Shown in pieces: positions 23,487 to 31,022 of a stretch of 33,424 bases of DNA (its first letter is position 1; every line of letters begins with the position of its first letter). The notes beneath the pieces were generated by a model. It saw only the letters and a list, made by a program, of their open reading frames with translations, did not search any database and was not told the origin of the DNA. Both the position numbers and the translations under genes were made by a program. The DNA lies in the NCBI GenBank assembly GCA_031267685.1, contig JAIRYV010000002.1, positions 1 to 33,424 on the forward strand. The letters are read 5' to 3'. The DNA comes from Treponema sp. GTDB taxonomy: Bacteria > Spirochaetota > Spirochaetia > Treponematales > Breznakiellaceae.

Positions 23487-24954
23487 GAATAAAATCCTGC
23501 TTACTCAGACGTTGTATCGCGCCCTTCAACTCGTCTAATGAAACATTGTCCCCATGCGCGTTACCGGGTCTATCGGGAAACAGGAGTGGAACCAGTTCCC
23601 GTTTGATAGCCGCGCTGATGACTGCGCCAGAAGAAAGCGTTTTTAGCAGGAGTGAGACTCCAGCCTTAACCGGATCGGAACGCGAGAAACGCGCTATCTC
23701 CCAAGCATTGTTAACGGCGTTTTTTGAAACTGTGGCTTTTCGCACTCTGCTCTGTGTGGTCCATGCCGGCGTGTTACTAAACGCCGGGCTGTTTTTTCCA
23801 AGCGAATAAAGCCGGCCTGAGTAGGAATCAATGTGCGCCTTGAACCAGGCCGCGTATATATCGTAACTTTTGCCCTGGACAGTGGCTCTGGAGCGGGTGA
23901 AGTATTGGGTATACAACGGCAAGAAGCGACTGGCCTTTTCTTCTAGGAGACGCTCAAAACTGTAAGGGCGGGCGTGAATACGTATGTCATTCACAGCAAG
24001 ATCAGCGCCGCTAATCACCACATCGCTGTTCGTGAGACAGAACGCCAGATCGAGCGCCGACACAGTTACGGTTCCCCGCTGAGGCAAGCTGACAAACGGC
24101 AGCCCCAAGCCGCGCAGAATCAGGCTTTGCCATTGACTCTTATCGCTCATAAGCAAGAGTGGAACCTCAGCGCATTGAGACGGAAGCGCGGCGCTCATGC
24201 TCACTGCCAAAATGAAGGAAGCGTGGGCGCGTATACTAGCCCGTAGACACTCATACAGGTGGCACTGCGCCCATGAGCCACCATCTGTGCTAATAACAAA
24301 GTCCGGGGTAAGCCCAACGGCCAGCAGGCTTGGCGTTGATGATGAGGCAGCGAGAATCAGCGCGGATCCCTGCGCCTTCTGTTCCCGTATCAGAGGCAGA
24401 ACGCTTTCAAGACTCGGACCCGCACCAGTAACAATGACAGGTGCATGAAGCGTGGAGCGGGGATACGCATAAAGGGTCAAGAGGCGGAGATTCCTGAAAA
24501 AATTGCTGAACCAGCGCTTTCCAAACTGGCGAAGGGTTTGTTCACCAGCGTCGAGTCGCCTGATGAATTCCACTGTTTCCTCAAGAAGCTCGCGATAGCG
24601 TTTGCCATACACTGCCAGCGAGGGTCGCCATTCAATAAGCTGAATAGCCGCTGCCCCAACCACTACTTCGTTTTCAAGGAAGCGCTGAAGCGGCGTGGCA
24701 TCTTGAGGACTCCATGTAGGTATGGATACGGCTTCAGGAACAAGCGCCTCGTCAGGTTGAGCCGCGTGAAGTATGATGAGCAACGCATCCGGTCGCTTTT
24801 GCCACACAAACGGGATAATGTAGCCCAGTCCCGGCTCTATGAGGATGAAGCACGTTGCTTCATCCCTAAGCGTAAGGGAATTAACGTAACGTTCCGCTTC
24901 AGCAACAGGGTTGTAACGGGAGTGAAGCACATGACGTGATGGAATATTGCTCAT
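23479..24954 (-). CDS. DUF115 / MptE-like (motility accessory factor-like) protein, copy 1
   Basis: This 491-residue paralogue of the next gene shares the core order: FGKRWFSNFFRNLR, PVIVTGAGPSLESVLPLI (about residues 173-190), ASSSTPSLLAVGLTPDFVISTDGG and VVISGADLAVNDIRIHARP. It lacks the glycine-rich LGLGGG of its partner; the matching position reads ILIEPGLGYIIPFV. I chose ATG 24954 because AGGAGG lies 10 nt upstream; a longer form to 25002 would include that ribosome site. The two paralogues may form a heteromeric or sequential pair. A promoter-like sequence lies about 40 nt upstream of the start. The substrate is unknown. Confidence 0.85.
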   Translation of the reverse strand: MSNIPSRHVLHSRYNPVAEAERYVNSLTLRDEATCFILIEPGLGYIIPFVWQKRPDALLIILHAAQPDEALVPEAVSIPTWSPQDATPLQRFLENEVVVGAAAIQLIEWRPSLAVYGKRYRELLEETVEFIRRLDAGEQTLRQFGKRWFSNFFRNLRLLTLYAYPRSTLHAPVIVTGAGPSLESVLPLIREQKAQGSALILAASSSTPSLLAVGLTPDFVISTDGGSWAQCHLYECLRASIRAHASFILAVSMSAALPSQCAEVPLLLMSDKSQWQSLILRGLGLPFVSLPQRGTVTVSALDLAFCLTNSDVVISGADLAVNDIRIHARPYSFERLLEEKASRFLPLYTQYFTRSRATVQGKSYDIYAAWFKAHIDSYSGRLYSLGKNSPAFSNTPAWTTQSRVRKATVSKNAVNNAWEIARFSRSDPVKAGVSLLLKTLSSGAVISAAIKRELVPLLFPDRPGNAHGDNVSLDELKGAIQRLSKQDFIHA

Positions 24955-24992
24955 TGTGTCAGAACCTCCTGCTAGTTTTCCATTGCTTTTTG

Positions 24993-25022
24993 AGTGTATC
25001 ATACCAAACGCTTCTATGACAA
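24993..25022 (-). promoter_or_regulatory. Candidate promoter of the DUF115 pair
   Basis: On the minus strand TTGTCA (25022-25017) and TACACT (24998-24993) are 18 nt apart, about 40 nt before the start at 24954. Confidence 0.4.
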
Positions 25023-25046
25023 TGCCCTTTTCGCCTATGATTTCTT

Positions 25047-25192
25047 AAAAAACCCCTGACTCCCAAGAAAAAAGACCTAGGTCTGAAGTAAAATGATCTT
25101 TCTAAAAACCTTATGTCCATCGGGTGGTAGGGCGATGGGACTAAGCCTGACGATGGCATTTATGCGCTTTTCAGCCTCAAGTCAGGGGGTTT
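25047..25192 (-). other. Long-range inverted repeat spanning the gap before the DUF115 pair
   Basis: AACCCCTGACT near 25051-25061 is the complement of AGTCAGGGGGTTT at 25180-25192, apart from one extra G, leaving a loop of about 118 nt. On the minus strand the distal arm ends in TTTTTT. Inside the loop lie a 12-bp palindrome AGACCTAGGTCT (25073-25084) followed by TTTTT and a CATCG/CGATG hairpin near 25115-25136. Together these could end transcription after the 128-residue gene. The T-tracts support a terminator role on the minus strand; the long loop is unusual. Confidence 0.4.
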
Positions 25193-25563
25193 ACAGCGGT
25201 TTTGATAAACGGTTCCAGAAGCGCGAGGGCATATTCAGGGCTGTTCGCCTCAAAAGACTGTGGACTCATCACGCCTAGGCTTTTGGTCAGCCGGTGTATG
25301 ACAAGTTCACGGTCAATTTCATCGGGAAAGAGTACCAGATCACGCACAATGTACTTGCTGCTCAAGGGAATAAGGATACCCAAAGAGGATAGCATAGTGG
25401 CAAGGCGCTTTCGCGTGTCATAAGCCGCGGCGTGGCACAGCGGCAGCTCAAACACAGCGGCCTGAAACACAGTGTGGCTCGCATGGTATTCAGCAACGCT
25501 GTCTTTGACTCTATCTCCAAGTGGCGTTTCATCTTTGAGAAGGGCTTTAGTTAAAAGCCCCAT
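25177..25563 (-). CDS. Conserved-looking hypothetical protein, 128 residues
   Basis: I do not recognise a family. The protein is cytoplasmic by sequence, with no signal peptide or membrane segment, and mixed helix-forming composition. It includes AAYDTRKRLATMLSSLGILIPLSSKYIVRDLVLFPDEIDRELVIHRL. ATG 25563 shares its A with the TGA stop of the upstream acidic repeat protein (TGATG), so translation is very likely coupled; GTG 25566 is an alternative. Coupling suggests it works with, or is produced at the level of, the repeat protein. The 3' end lies in an inverted-repeat arm. Confidence 0.65.
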   Translation of the reverse strand: MGLLTKALLKDETPLGDRVKDSVAEYHASHTVFQAAVFELPLCHAAAYDTRKRLATMLSSLGILIPLSSKYIVRDLVLFPDEIDRELVIHRLTKSLGVMSPQSFEANSPEYALALLEPFIKTAVNPLT

Positions 25564-27323
25564 CACGAAATCCCCAGATTCTTAAAGATTTGTTTATAAG
25601 TAGCAAAATGTTCGGATTGGGTAAACGCCTCGATTTTATCATCCGGCAACGAATCCAGAACCTGATCCATGTACATCAAGGCGTGTTTTAACTCGTGGGT
25701 CAGATAGCTTGTTACATCATCATAAGTCTCTTTTGGAGAGTAAGCCGTGGTTTTGCTTGGATCGACGCTTTCTTGCTCAGGCTCTTCTTCTTGCTCTGGC
25801 TCAGGCGCAGGTTCATTGGTAGGTGGCGCGTCGGCACTCGTCTCTTCAACAACATCTTCCCAGTTTTTCGTCAAGAGAATATCCCCAATGTCTTGATCCG
25901 CGTCATTCTCTTCGTCCTCATACTCCTCTAAGCCAAGAAGCTCCTCATCTTCTCCATAATAAGCGACATGAAGGCGTTCCTTATCTAGTTCGATTGAAAA
26001 GTTCTTCGCCGAATCATTATCGAGCAGCAAACCATCAATGATCGGTTCATCAGAACGCTCCGCATCTGTCGTAGTATCTATGACGCCAAGCGAGAGGTTT
26101 TTGATATGCTCTGGCGAAGGCTCTTCCAGAAGCGGCTCGTCAATCTTCTCAACAACAAGCGGTTTTTCTATAACAGCGCTGGGCAAATCAGGTACGCCAA
26201 AGGGAGACATCTCAAGATAGCTTGTGTCATCGGGCGCTGGTGTCAGAGGCTGAACCCCCTCTTCATAGAGTTTTTTTATTTCATCGCTATATGCCGCCTT
26301 AATGAGGCGCGAGTCATCGTCAAGGTTTGGTAGAGTTTCGTCTGGCGAGATTTCACTGGTGAGGCTGAGTTCCAGCAAGGTTTCGTCATCCTCACGGTCA
26401 TGATAAAGCTGATGCATGATATTAAAAATACCGCTAAACTCATCTCTCGTGAGGATAATCTGCCTGTTGTCATCATCCGCTTCTGGCGCTGGCGCTGCGA
26501 CACTACGGCTGAGTTCCTGTCGAATACTGTTTAGTTCATCGCGTATCAGCGCTAGATCATTAGACTTAGGCGCTTCTGGGGTCAGCGTTGCGACACTACG
26601 GCTGAGTTCCCGCCGAATACTGTTTAGTTCATCGCGTATCAACGCTAGATCATTAGACTTAGGCACTTCTAGCGCTGACGCTGCAATACTTTGGCTGAGT
26701 TCCCGCCGAATACTGTTTAGTTCATCGCGTATCAGCGCTAGATCATTAGACTTAGGCACTTCTAGCGCTGGCGCTGCGACACTACGGCTGAGTTCCTGCC
26801 GAATACCAGTCAGGTCATCATGTATCAACACCAATTCATCGGCGATCCTGCTTAATACGCCAGCGTGAACGTTTTGCGATTCCATTATAGCCGCCTTTTC
26901 AGTATTCATTAGCTCGCTATCCGTTGGTATAGCCGCCGTTGCTTCAACCGTCTCGCTGATTTGCATGAGAGATGTTGATGGGACATCCAGCGTTTCTGTT
27001 TCAGACTTTTGTGCAGTCTTATTGATAATCGGTGCAACAGTCTCATCAATATCCTCAGTCTCATCAATATCCTCAATATCCGTAAGAAAATTTTTTAACA
27101 AATCAGCAGGGAAACCACTGTCTTCAGAAGTAGCTACCTGACTGGTTTGGTCGGATAGCTCAGGCACGTCTTGTAGAAGCTCACCCTCTTTAGAAAGCAC
27201 CGGAACTTCAGGTTCATCAAGTGATCGAGGGGCACTTTTGACCCAAACCCCATACTCGTCAAGCTCATCTGTCATTTGGTCACTGTACTCGCCATACTTT
27301 GAAGGGCTATTAGTAGTTATCAT
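25563..27323 (-). CDS. Large acidic protein with 33-residue coiled-coil repeats
   Basis: This 586-residue, strongly acidic protein has no signal peptide or membrane segment. Residues ~155-285 contain about four 33-residue repeats of the form NDLALIRDELNSIRRELS followed by a variable Ala/Pro hinge, predicted as short coiled coils. The rest is Asp/Glu/Pro/Thr-rich and probably disordered. The end is a compact, helix-rich domain (YDDVTSYLTHELKHALMYMDQVLDSLPDDKIEAF...YKQIFKNLGIS). I chose ATG 27323 with AAGGA 6 nt upstream; the longer reading needs TTG 27356. It begins a same-strand group with the 128-residue protein and then the DUF115 pair. It may be a scaffold or adaptor; the family is unrecognised. 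Confidence 0.72.
   Translation of the reverse strand: MITTNSPSKYGEYSDQMTDELDEYGVWVKSAPRSLDEPEVPVLSKEGELLQDVPELSDQTSQVATSEDSGFPADLLKNFLTDIEDIDETEDIDETVAPIINKTAQKSETETLDVPSTSLMQISETVEATAAIPTDSELMNTEKAAIMESQNVHAGVLSRIADELVLIHDDLTGIRQELSRSVAAPALEVPKSNDLALIRDELNSIRRELSQSIAASALEVPKSNDLALIRDELNSIRRELSRSVATLTPEAPKSNDLALIRDELNSIRQELSRSVAAPAPEADDDNRQIILTRDEFSGIFNIMHQLYHDREDDETLLELSLTSEISPDETLPNLDDDSRLIKAAYSDEIKKLYEEGVQPLTPAPDDTSYLEMSPFGVPDLPSAVIEKPLVVEKIDEPLLEEPSPEHIKNLSLGVIDTTTDAERSDEPIIDGLLLDNDSAKNFSIELDKERLHVAYYGEDEELLGLEEYEDEENDADQDIGDILLTKNWEDVVEETSADAPPTNEPAPEPEQEEEPEQESVDPSKTTAYSPKETYDDVTSYLTHELKHALMYMDQVLDSLPDDKIEAFTQSEHFATYKQIFKNLGIS
26485..26850 (-). repeat. 99-nt in-frame tandem repeats, about 3.7 copies
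   Basis: Nearly identical 99-nt units encode the 33-residue repeats of the acidic protein. Neighbouring units differ at few positions (for example CGCTGGCGCTGCGACACTAC against CGCTGACGCTGCAATACTTT), so the array is probably young and prone to copy-number change. Confidence 0.85.
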
Positions 27324-27424
27324 TCGAGTTCCTTTTCCAGATACATTATCTTCCAATTATCGTCATTTCATCTCTATTTTTTGAGTAGGGCATCTGCGTG
27401 AGTTAGTGATTGGTTCATAGTAAT

Positions 27425-27466
27425 ACGGAGTCAGCGCTCTGTAAAGACAGGAGAACAAATCTCCGT
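27425..27466 (+). promoter_or_regulatory. Leader in which the ribosome site can pair in two ways
   Basis: The only good Shine-Dalgarno (AGGAGA, 27449-27454) lies 23 nt before ATG 27478 and can pair with TCTCC at 27460-27464. The same TCTCC region can instead pair with ACGGAG at 27425-27430 (with CTCCGT 27461-27466). The two pairings exclude each other. Confidence 0.3.
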
Positions 27467-27477
27467 AAATAGAAAAT

Positions 27478-27981
27478 ATGTATTTTATCAAATACCTTGT
27501 GCCGCTGTGGATAGGGATATGCATCTATGTTATATGCTCAGTTTTTACCGGACCAACCGGATTATCAGCGTATGAACAGCTCCGTGTGGAACAAGAGAAG
27601 CTCAAGGTCAATATGGAAAACCTCAGACGCCTGAACACAGAGCTGGAGAACACCGGAAACGCACTTGTTCATGACTTTGATACCATTGCTATGTATGCAC
27701 GGGAACTGGGTTATGGGGATAGTAACGAGCGGTTTATCCGTATTGTCGGGCTGGAGAAGCCTCAAAAACAGCGTACTGATCCGGGTCAGATACTTCTGGC
27801 TGCTAAGCCGGAACATACATCCAATGGAGCCATCTTTACCTTTGCATTTTTGGTAGCCTTGGTAGCCCTTCTCTGTGTGCTGATTCCTGATCTGTTTCAT
27901 ATAAACCACGCTACAGCACAAAATATGCACGGCACGGCGCGTAAAAAGGTCAGGGAGCAGTGGCATAGGATATTTAGTTAA
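27478..27981 (+). CDS. FtsB/DivIC-like septum formation protein with extra C-terminal membrane segment
   Basis: This 167-residue protein has an N-terminal membrane segment (residues ~4-24), then a coiled coil (YEQLRVEQEKLKVNMENLRRLNTELENTG) and a short FDTIAMYARELGYGDSNERFIRIVGL region like FtsB/DivIC (PF04977), which bridges FtsQ/DivIB and FtsL in the divisome. Unusually, a second hydrophobic segment (about residues 114-136) and a basic tail follow, whereas FtsB is single-pass. The reading frame closes just upstream, so ATG 27478 is the only standard start, although its ribosome site is distant. Its last 8 nt overlap the end of smpB on the other strand. Assignment rests on topology and coiled-coil pattern. 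Confidence 0.65.
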   Translation: MYFIKYLVPLWIGICIYVICSVFTGPTGLSAYEQLRVEQEKLKVNMENLRRLNTELENTGNALVHDFDTIAMYARELGYGDSNERFIRIVGLEKPQKQRTDPGQILLAAKPEHTSNGAIFTFAFLVALVALLCVLIPDLFHINHATAQNMHGTARKKVREQWHRIFS

Positions 27982-28435
27982 GTCCGTGGCGGAACTCCCG
28001 CGCTACATCACGCTTTATGTCCCGGTCGCGGATGTCGGCGCGTTTGTCGTAGAGCTTCTTACCCTTGCATAAACCCAGGTCAACCTTCACGCGCCCCTTC
28101 TTGAAATAAAATGACAGTGGTATGAGCGTATAGCCCTTGTCCTCGACCTTACGGGCAATACGCTTTATCTCCTGCTTGTGAAGGAGGAGCTTCTTCTTTC
28201 GGTCTGGATCATGGTTGAAAATCGAGGCAAAGGGGTTCTCTGCAATGGTGAGGGAACGGAGCCAGACTTCGCCGCTTATCACCTCAGCCCAAGCATCGGG
28301 AAACGATATTTTGCCGTCACGAAAGGACTTCACTTCGGTTCCCAGTAACTCAATGCCGCACTCGTAGTTCTCGTCCACCGAATAGTCATGGCGAGCCTTG
28401 CGGTTTACCGCAATGGTTTTGATTCCTTCACTCAT
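27974..28435 (-). CDS. smpB: SsrA-binding protein SmpB
   Basis: This 153-residue protein binds tmRNA (ssrA) and brings it to stalled ribosomes for trans-translation. It shows the SmpB pattern: N-terminal NRKARHDYSVDENYECGIELLGTEVKSFRDGKISFPDAWAEV, then IKRIARKVEDKGYTLIPLSFYFKKGRVKVDLGLCKGKKLYDKRADIRDRDIKRDV and a basic tail. Length is normal for the family. The ATG overlaps the stop of the upstream PEGA-SUMF1 gene (8 nt), so the pair is translationally coupled. I see no tmRNA gene in the window. Confidence 0.97.
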   Translation of the reverse strand: MSEGIKTIAVNRKARHDYSVDENYECGIELLGTEVKSFRDGKISFPDAWAEVISGEVWLRSLTIAENPFASIFNHDPDRKKKLLLHKQEIKRIARKVEDKGYTLIPLSFYFKKGRVKVDLGLCKGKKLYDKRADIRDRDIKRDVAREFRHGLN

Positions 28436-29903
28436 ACTTACTCACTTTTATTGCAATGATTGGTCTGAACGACACAAATGGCGAACAAAACTCCGGCGAC
28501 AGCGCACCTCTGGTTTCCACATCAAACGTATTCGGCTGATTTGCCCATGAGCCGCCGCGTACCACACGTTCTGGCGAGGCGATTGCCTCGATAATCTCTG
28601 GTTTGGCAGGCAGAAAGTTAAGCGGCGTATATGGATCAGCACACCATTCCCACAAACCGCCGCTCATATCTTGCAAACCGCCATCGTGCTGTTCCGCCAT
28701 CTTAGCTGCATACTCCCACTCAGCCTCAGTGGGAAGCCGTACCTCATAGCCACTGAGCGCGGGCGGAAGCAGGGTCGTGAGCCACGCGCAAAAGGCGTTT
28801 GCCGCATGCCATGAAACCGACGGTATGGTGGAAGACGCTGCATTAAGCGAAAGCAGGTAGTCTTCGCTCACCAGCCCTTGCCCCTTCAGCGCTGTCAGAT
28901 TATCGCTTCTCCAGCGAGGCTCAGCAGCAAGAAAGGTGTTCCATGCCTCACGGGAGACTTCATTTACGGCGATCAGAAAACTATTAATCTCAACCTCATG
29001 GGCGAAGGCTTCGCCCTGGGCAAGCGTAGCCCCGGGCAATTCCCGAAATGGCATAGCTTCAATGATAAACGTTTCACCAAAGCCTGATGGGAAACGAGAC
29101 ACTGGCTGATTCCGCGACAGCTGGGCATACCAGCTTGAGCCGCTGATTGTTTTGCTCGCCTCTTCGGGCAACAGCGCGGCAAGCCACGCGGCGGTTCCGG
29201 GAGTTTCGGACAGATAGGCCAGCGCATCTTCAATTGAGGACAAGAGCGACAATGGCGATGGAGCCAGCCCTGCATTGTCAGCCAGAGCCTTTGCCCGAAC
29301 CAGGTCGCGCGCAGCCGCCCGCGTAGCCGTAAAACGCGCCGCACCCCTCAGCAGATCGTCGATTGCCTCATAGCCACGCAGGGTCGCCGCTAGAGGCCCT
29401 GAACGGTACACGCCTTCGGAAAGACTTCGGGGAATCTGGTAGATCGCGGTCGGCTCACCAGTGAACGACCACACGGCATATTCTGCAGCACCCTGTAAGA
29501 GCGCCGCAGTATCCGCCGTCTCAGTCAGCCTCTCCGCAACCCGTTCCTTACGCGGGAAAAAGGCTGACGCAAACACCCGCTGCTCGGCCATGACAGACCG
29601 CTCACGCGGCGCAAACCCAGGCAGCACCATGGTAAGCTGGTGAGGGCCTTGGGGAACAAAAACATCACAGGGCGTGGTTCCCATGTATACATCATCAATG
29701 CGAATCGCAGCCCCAGCTGGTTCTGATTCCAGCGCAAACACCATGCCGGGCTTTGCCAAACCAGGCACGACCAACGCGCAAAAGCATATACTAATGAAGA
29801 TAAATATATAGAGCGCAAAAAGGTATACACCCGGCTTAACGCCAAGAATCGGTTTTAAGTGTACTTCATCTTCAGGCAGGATTTCTTTTTTTTTACCAAG
29901 CAT
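28428..29903 (-). CDS. Membrane-anchored PEGA plus SUMF1 (formylglycine-generating-like) protein
   Basis: This 491-residue protein has a short cytoplasmic N-terminus, one membrane segment (about residues 26-50), a PEGA domain (about 55-115; SEPAGAAIRIDDVYMGTTPCDVFVPQGPHQLTMVLPGF), a helical Ala-rich middle and a C-terminal SUMF1/FGE-like domain (about 300-488; INSFLIAVNEVSREAWNTFL, PSVSWHAANAFCAWL, VRLPTEAEWEYAAKM, DMSGGLWEWCAD, RVVRGGSW). The classic Cys pair of active formylglycine-generating enzymes is not evident (FCSPFVSFRPI near the end), so it is probably non-catalytic or ligand-binding. It sits in the periplasm, tethered to the inner membrane. A near-consensus promoter lies only 5 nt from the ATG, suggesting a leaderless mRNA. 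Confidence 0.85.
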   Translation of the reverse strand: MLGKKKEILPEDEVHLKPILGVKPGVYLFALYIFIFISICFCALVVPGLAKPGMVFALESEPAGAAIRIDDVYMGTTPCDVFVPQGPHQLTMVLPGFAPRERSVMAEQRVFASAFFPRKERVAERLTETADTAALLQGAAEYAVWSFTGEPTAIYQIPRSLSEGVYRSGPLAATLRGYEAIDDLLRGAARFTATRAAARDLVRAKALADNAGLAPSPLSLLSSIEDALAYLSETPGTAAWLAALLPEEASKTISGSSWYAQLSRNQPVSRFPSGFGETFIIEAMPFRELPGATLAQGEAFAHEVEINSFLIAVNEVSREAWNTFLAAEPRWRSDNLTALKGQGLVSEDYLLSLNAASSTIPSVSWHAANAFCAWLTTLLPPALSGYEVRLPTEAEWEYAAKMAEQHDGGLQDMSGGLWEWCADPYTPLNFLPAKPEIIEAIASPERVVRGGSWANQPNTFDVETRGALSPEFCSPFVSFRPIIAIKVSKYE

Positions 29904-29908
29904 GAGAT

Positions 29909-29938
29909 ATTATAGAAAAGCCTTTCATACCTTGTCAA
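29909..29938 (-). promoter_or_regulatory. Near-consensus promoter placed for a leaderless transcript
   Basis: On the minus strand TTGACA (29938-29933) and TATAAT (29914-29909) are 18 nt apart. The -10 ends 5 nt before the ATG at 29903, so transcription should begin at or beside the start codon. Confidence 0.7.
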
Positions 29939-29986
29939 CAATGCTTCTTCGTGATAGGTTGTTTTAATTCCCCCGCCACATGGCGG

Positions 29987-31018
29987 ATGTATAAAGTGAG
30001 CGTAAAAGTGCTTGAGAAAAACCGAGCGCGGACTTCAGCGCAAGTCCGCTTTTTTGATCGCATCCAGATACTTACCGAGCGATACCTTACGGTCAAGCAA
30101 CGGGATCGGCGTATCGGGAAAGAAAAAGAAAAGGCGCAACACCCTGTCCTAAGTTGGCTTAGCGCGTTCATCTGGGCTGCATGGGTGGTGCTTCTCATCA
30201 ACCAGTACCTGTTTCAGGCATATGAGATACCTTCTGGTTCCATGATTGATACCTTGCTCATCCAAGACCGTATCTTTGTGAACAAACTCATCTTTGGCCC
30301 AGAACTTCTACCCGGAGTGGCAAAACTGCCCAGCCCCATCAAGCCTAAGCGGAATGACATCATCATCTTTGAAAACCCCTCTTACATATCCAAAGGTCCA
30401 ATCTTTGATATTGCCCAACGTATTATCTATATGATGACCCTTTCTCTGCTGAACATTGACAGCGACGCCCAGGGCAATCCAGAAGCGCATTTCCTCATCA
30501 AGCGGGCTGTGGGCGTGGGCGGCGATACCTTTGTCCTTGACCGAGGCGAATTCCGTCTTCGCTTTGCTGGTGAAACACGCTGGACAAACGAGCGGGACTT
30601 TAACGCTGGACGAGGCTTTAATCACCAGCTTTCCCGCCTTGTCAGTGAACGAGACTATGCGGCACTTGAAGCCGCCGGTAAAGCCCGCGCCTATTCAGAC
30701 CTGAACATTGAAGCGCCAAACTCCATTGCACTCACCGCCGCCTCAATAAGCGGCCAGTATCTGGCTGACTCGTTTACTTATGAGCGCTCATGGCTCGGAG
30801 TTCTGCGCGGCGCCTATCCACAGGATAGCCGCTACATGATGCGATTGGCACAGCACACCCAAGGCCGCTATATCCCAGAAGGCCGTATGTTCCCACTAGG
30901 CGATAACCGCGACAACTCCCGTGACGGACGGTACTTCGGCCCCATCAAAGAAGTCGGTGTACTTGGACAGGGCGCAATCAAGTACTGGCCTTTGCGCCGT
31001 ATCGGGGTTATAAGGTAA
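29987..31018 (+). CDS. lepB: Signal peptidase I
   Basis: This 343-residue inner-membrane protease removes signal peptides from exported proteins. It has one N-terminal membrane segment (about residues 56-75), then box B IPSGSM with nucleophile Ser85, the general base Lys172 in FLIKRAVGVGGD, and box E GDNRDNSRDGRYFGP. A long insert (about 110 residues) separates the Lys box from box E. The start is uncertain: ATG 29987 is chosen, GTG 29951 and GTG 29996 are alternatives, and the area can form a small CCGCCA/TGGCGG hairpin. The paralogue follows 4 nt later, so the two are co-expressed. Confidence 0.93.
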   Translation: MYKVSVKVLEKNRARTSAQVRFFDRIQILTERYLTVKQRDRRIGKEKEKAQHPVLSWLSAFIWAAWVVLLINQYLFQAYEIPSGSMIDTLLIQDRIFVNKLIFGPELLPGVAKLPSPIKPKRNDIIIFENPSYISKGPIFDIAQRIIYMMTLSLLNIDSDAQGNPEAHFLIKRAVGVGGDTFVLDRGEFRLRFAGETRWTNERDFNAGRGFNHQLSRLVSERDYAALEAAGKARAYSDLNIEAPNSIALTAASISGQYLADSFTYERSWLGVLRGAYPQDSRYMMRLAQHTQGRYIPEGRMFPLGDNRDNSRDGRYFGPIKEVGVLGQGAIKYWPLRRIGVIR

Positions 31019-31022
31019 CATA

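Noticed and set aside
25073-25084. 12-bp palindrome as a restriction or operator site
   Set aside because: It lies next to a T-tract and inside a larger inverted repeat, so a transcription-end role is more likely; no evidence for a specific binding protein.
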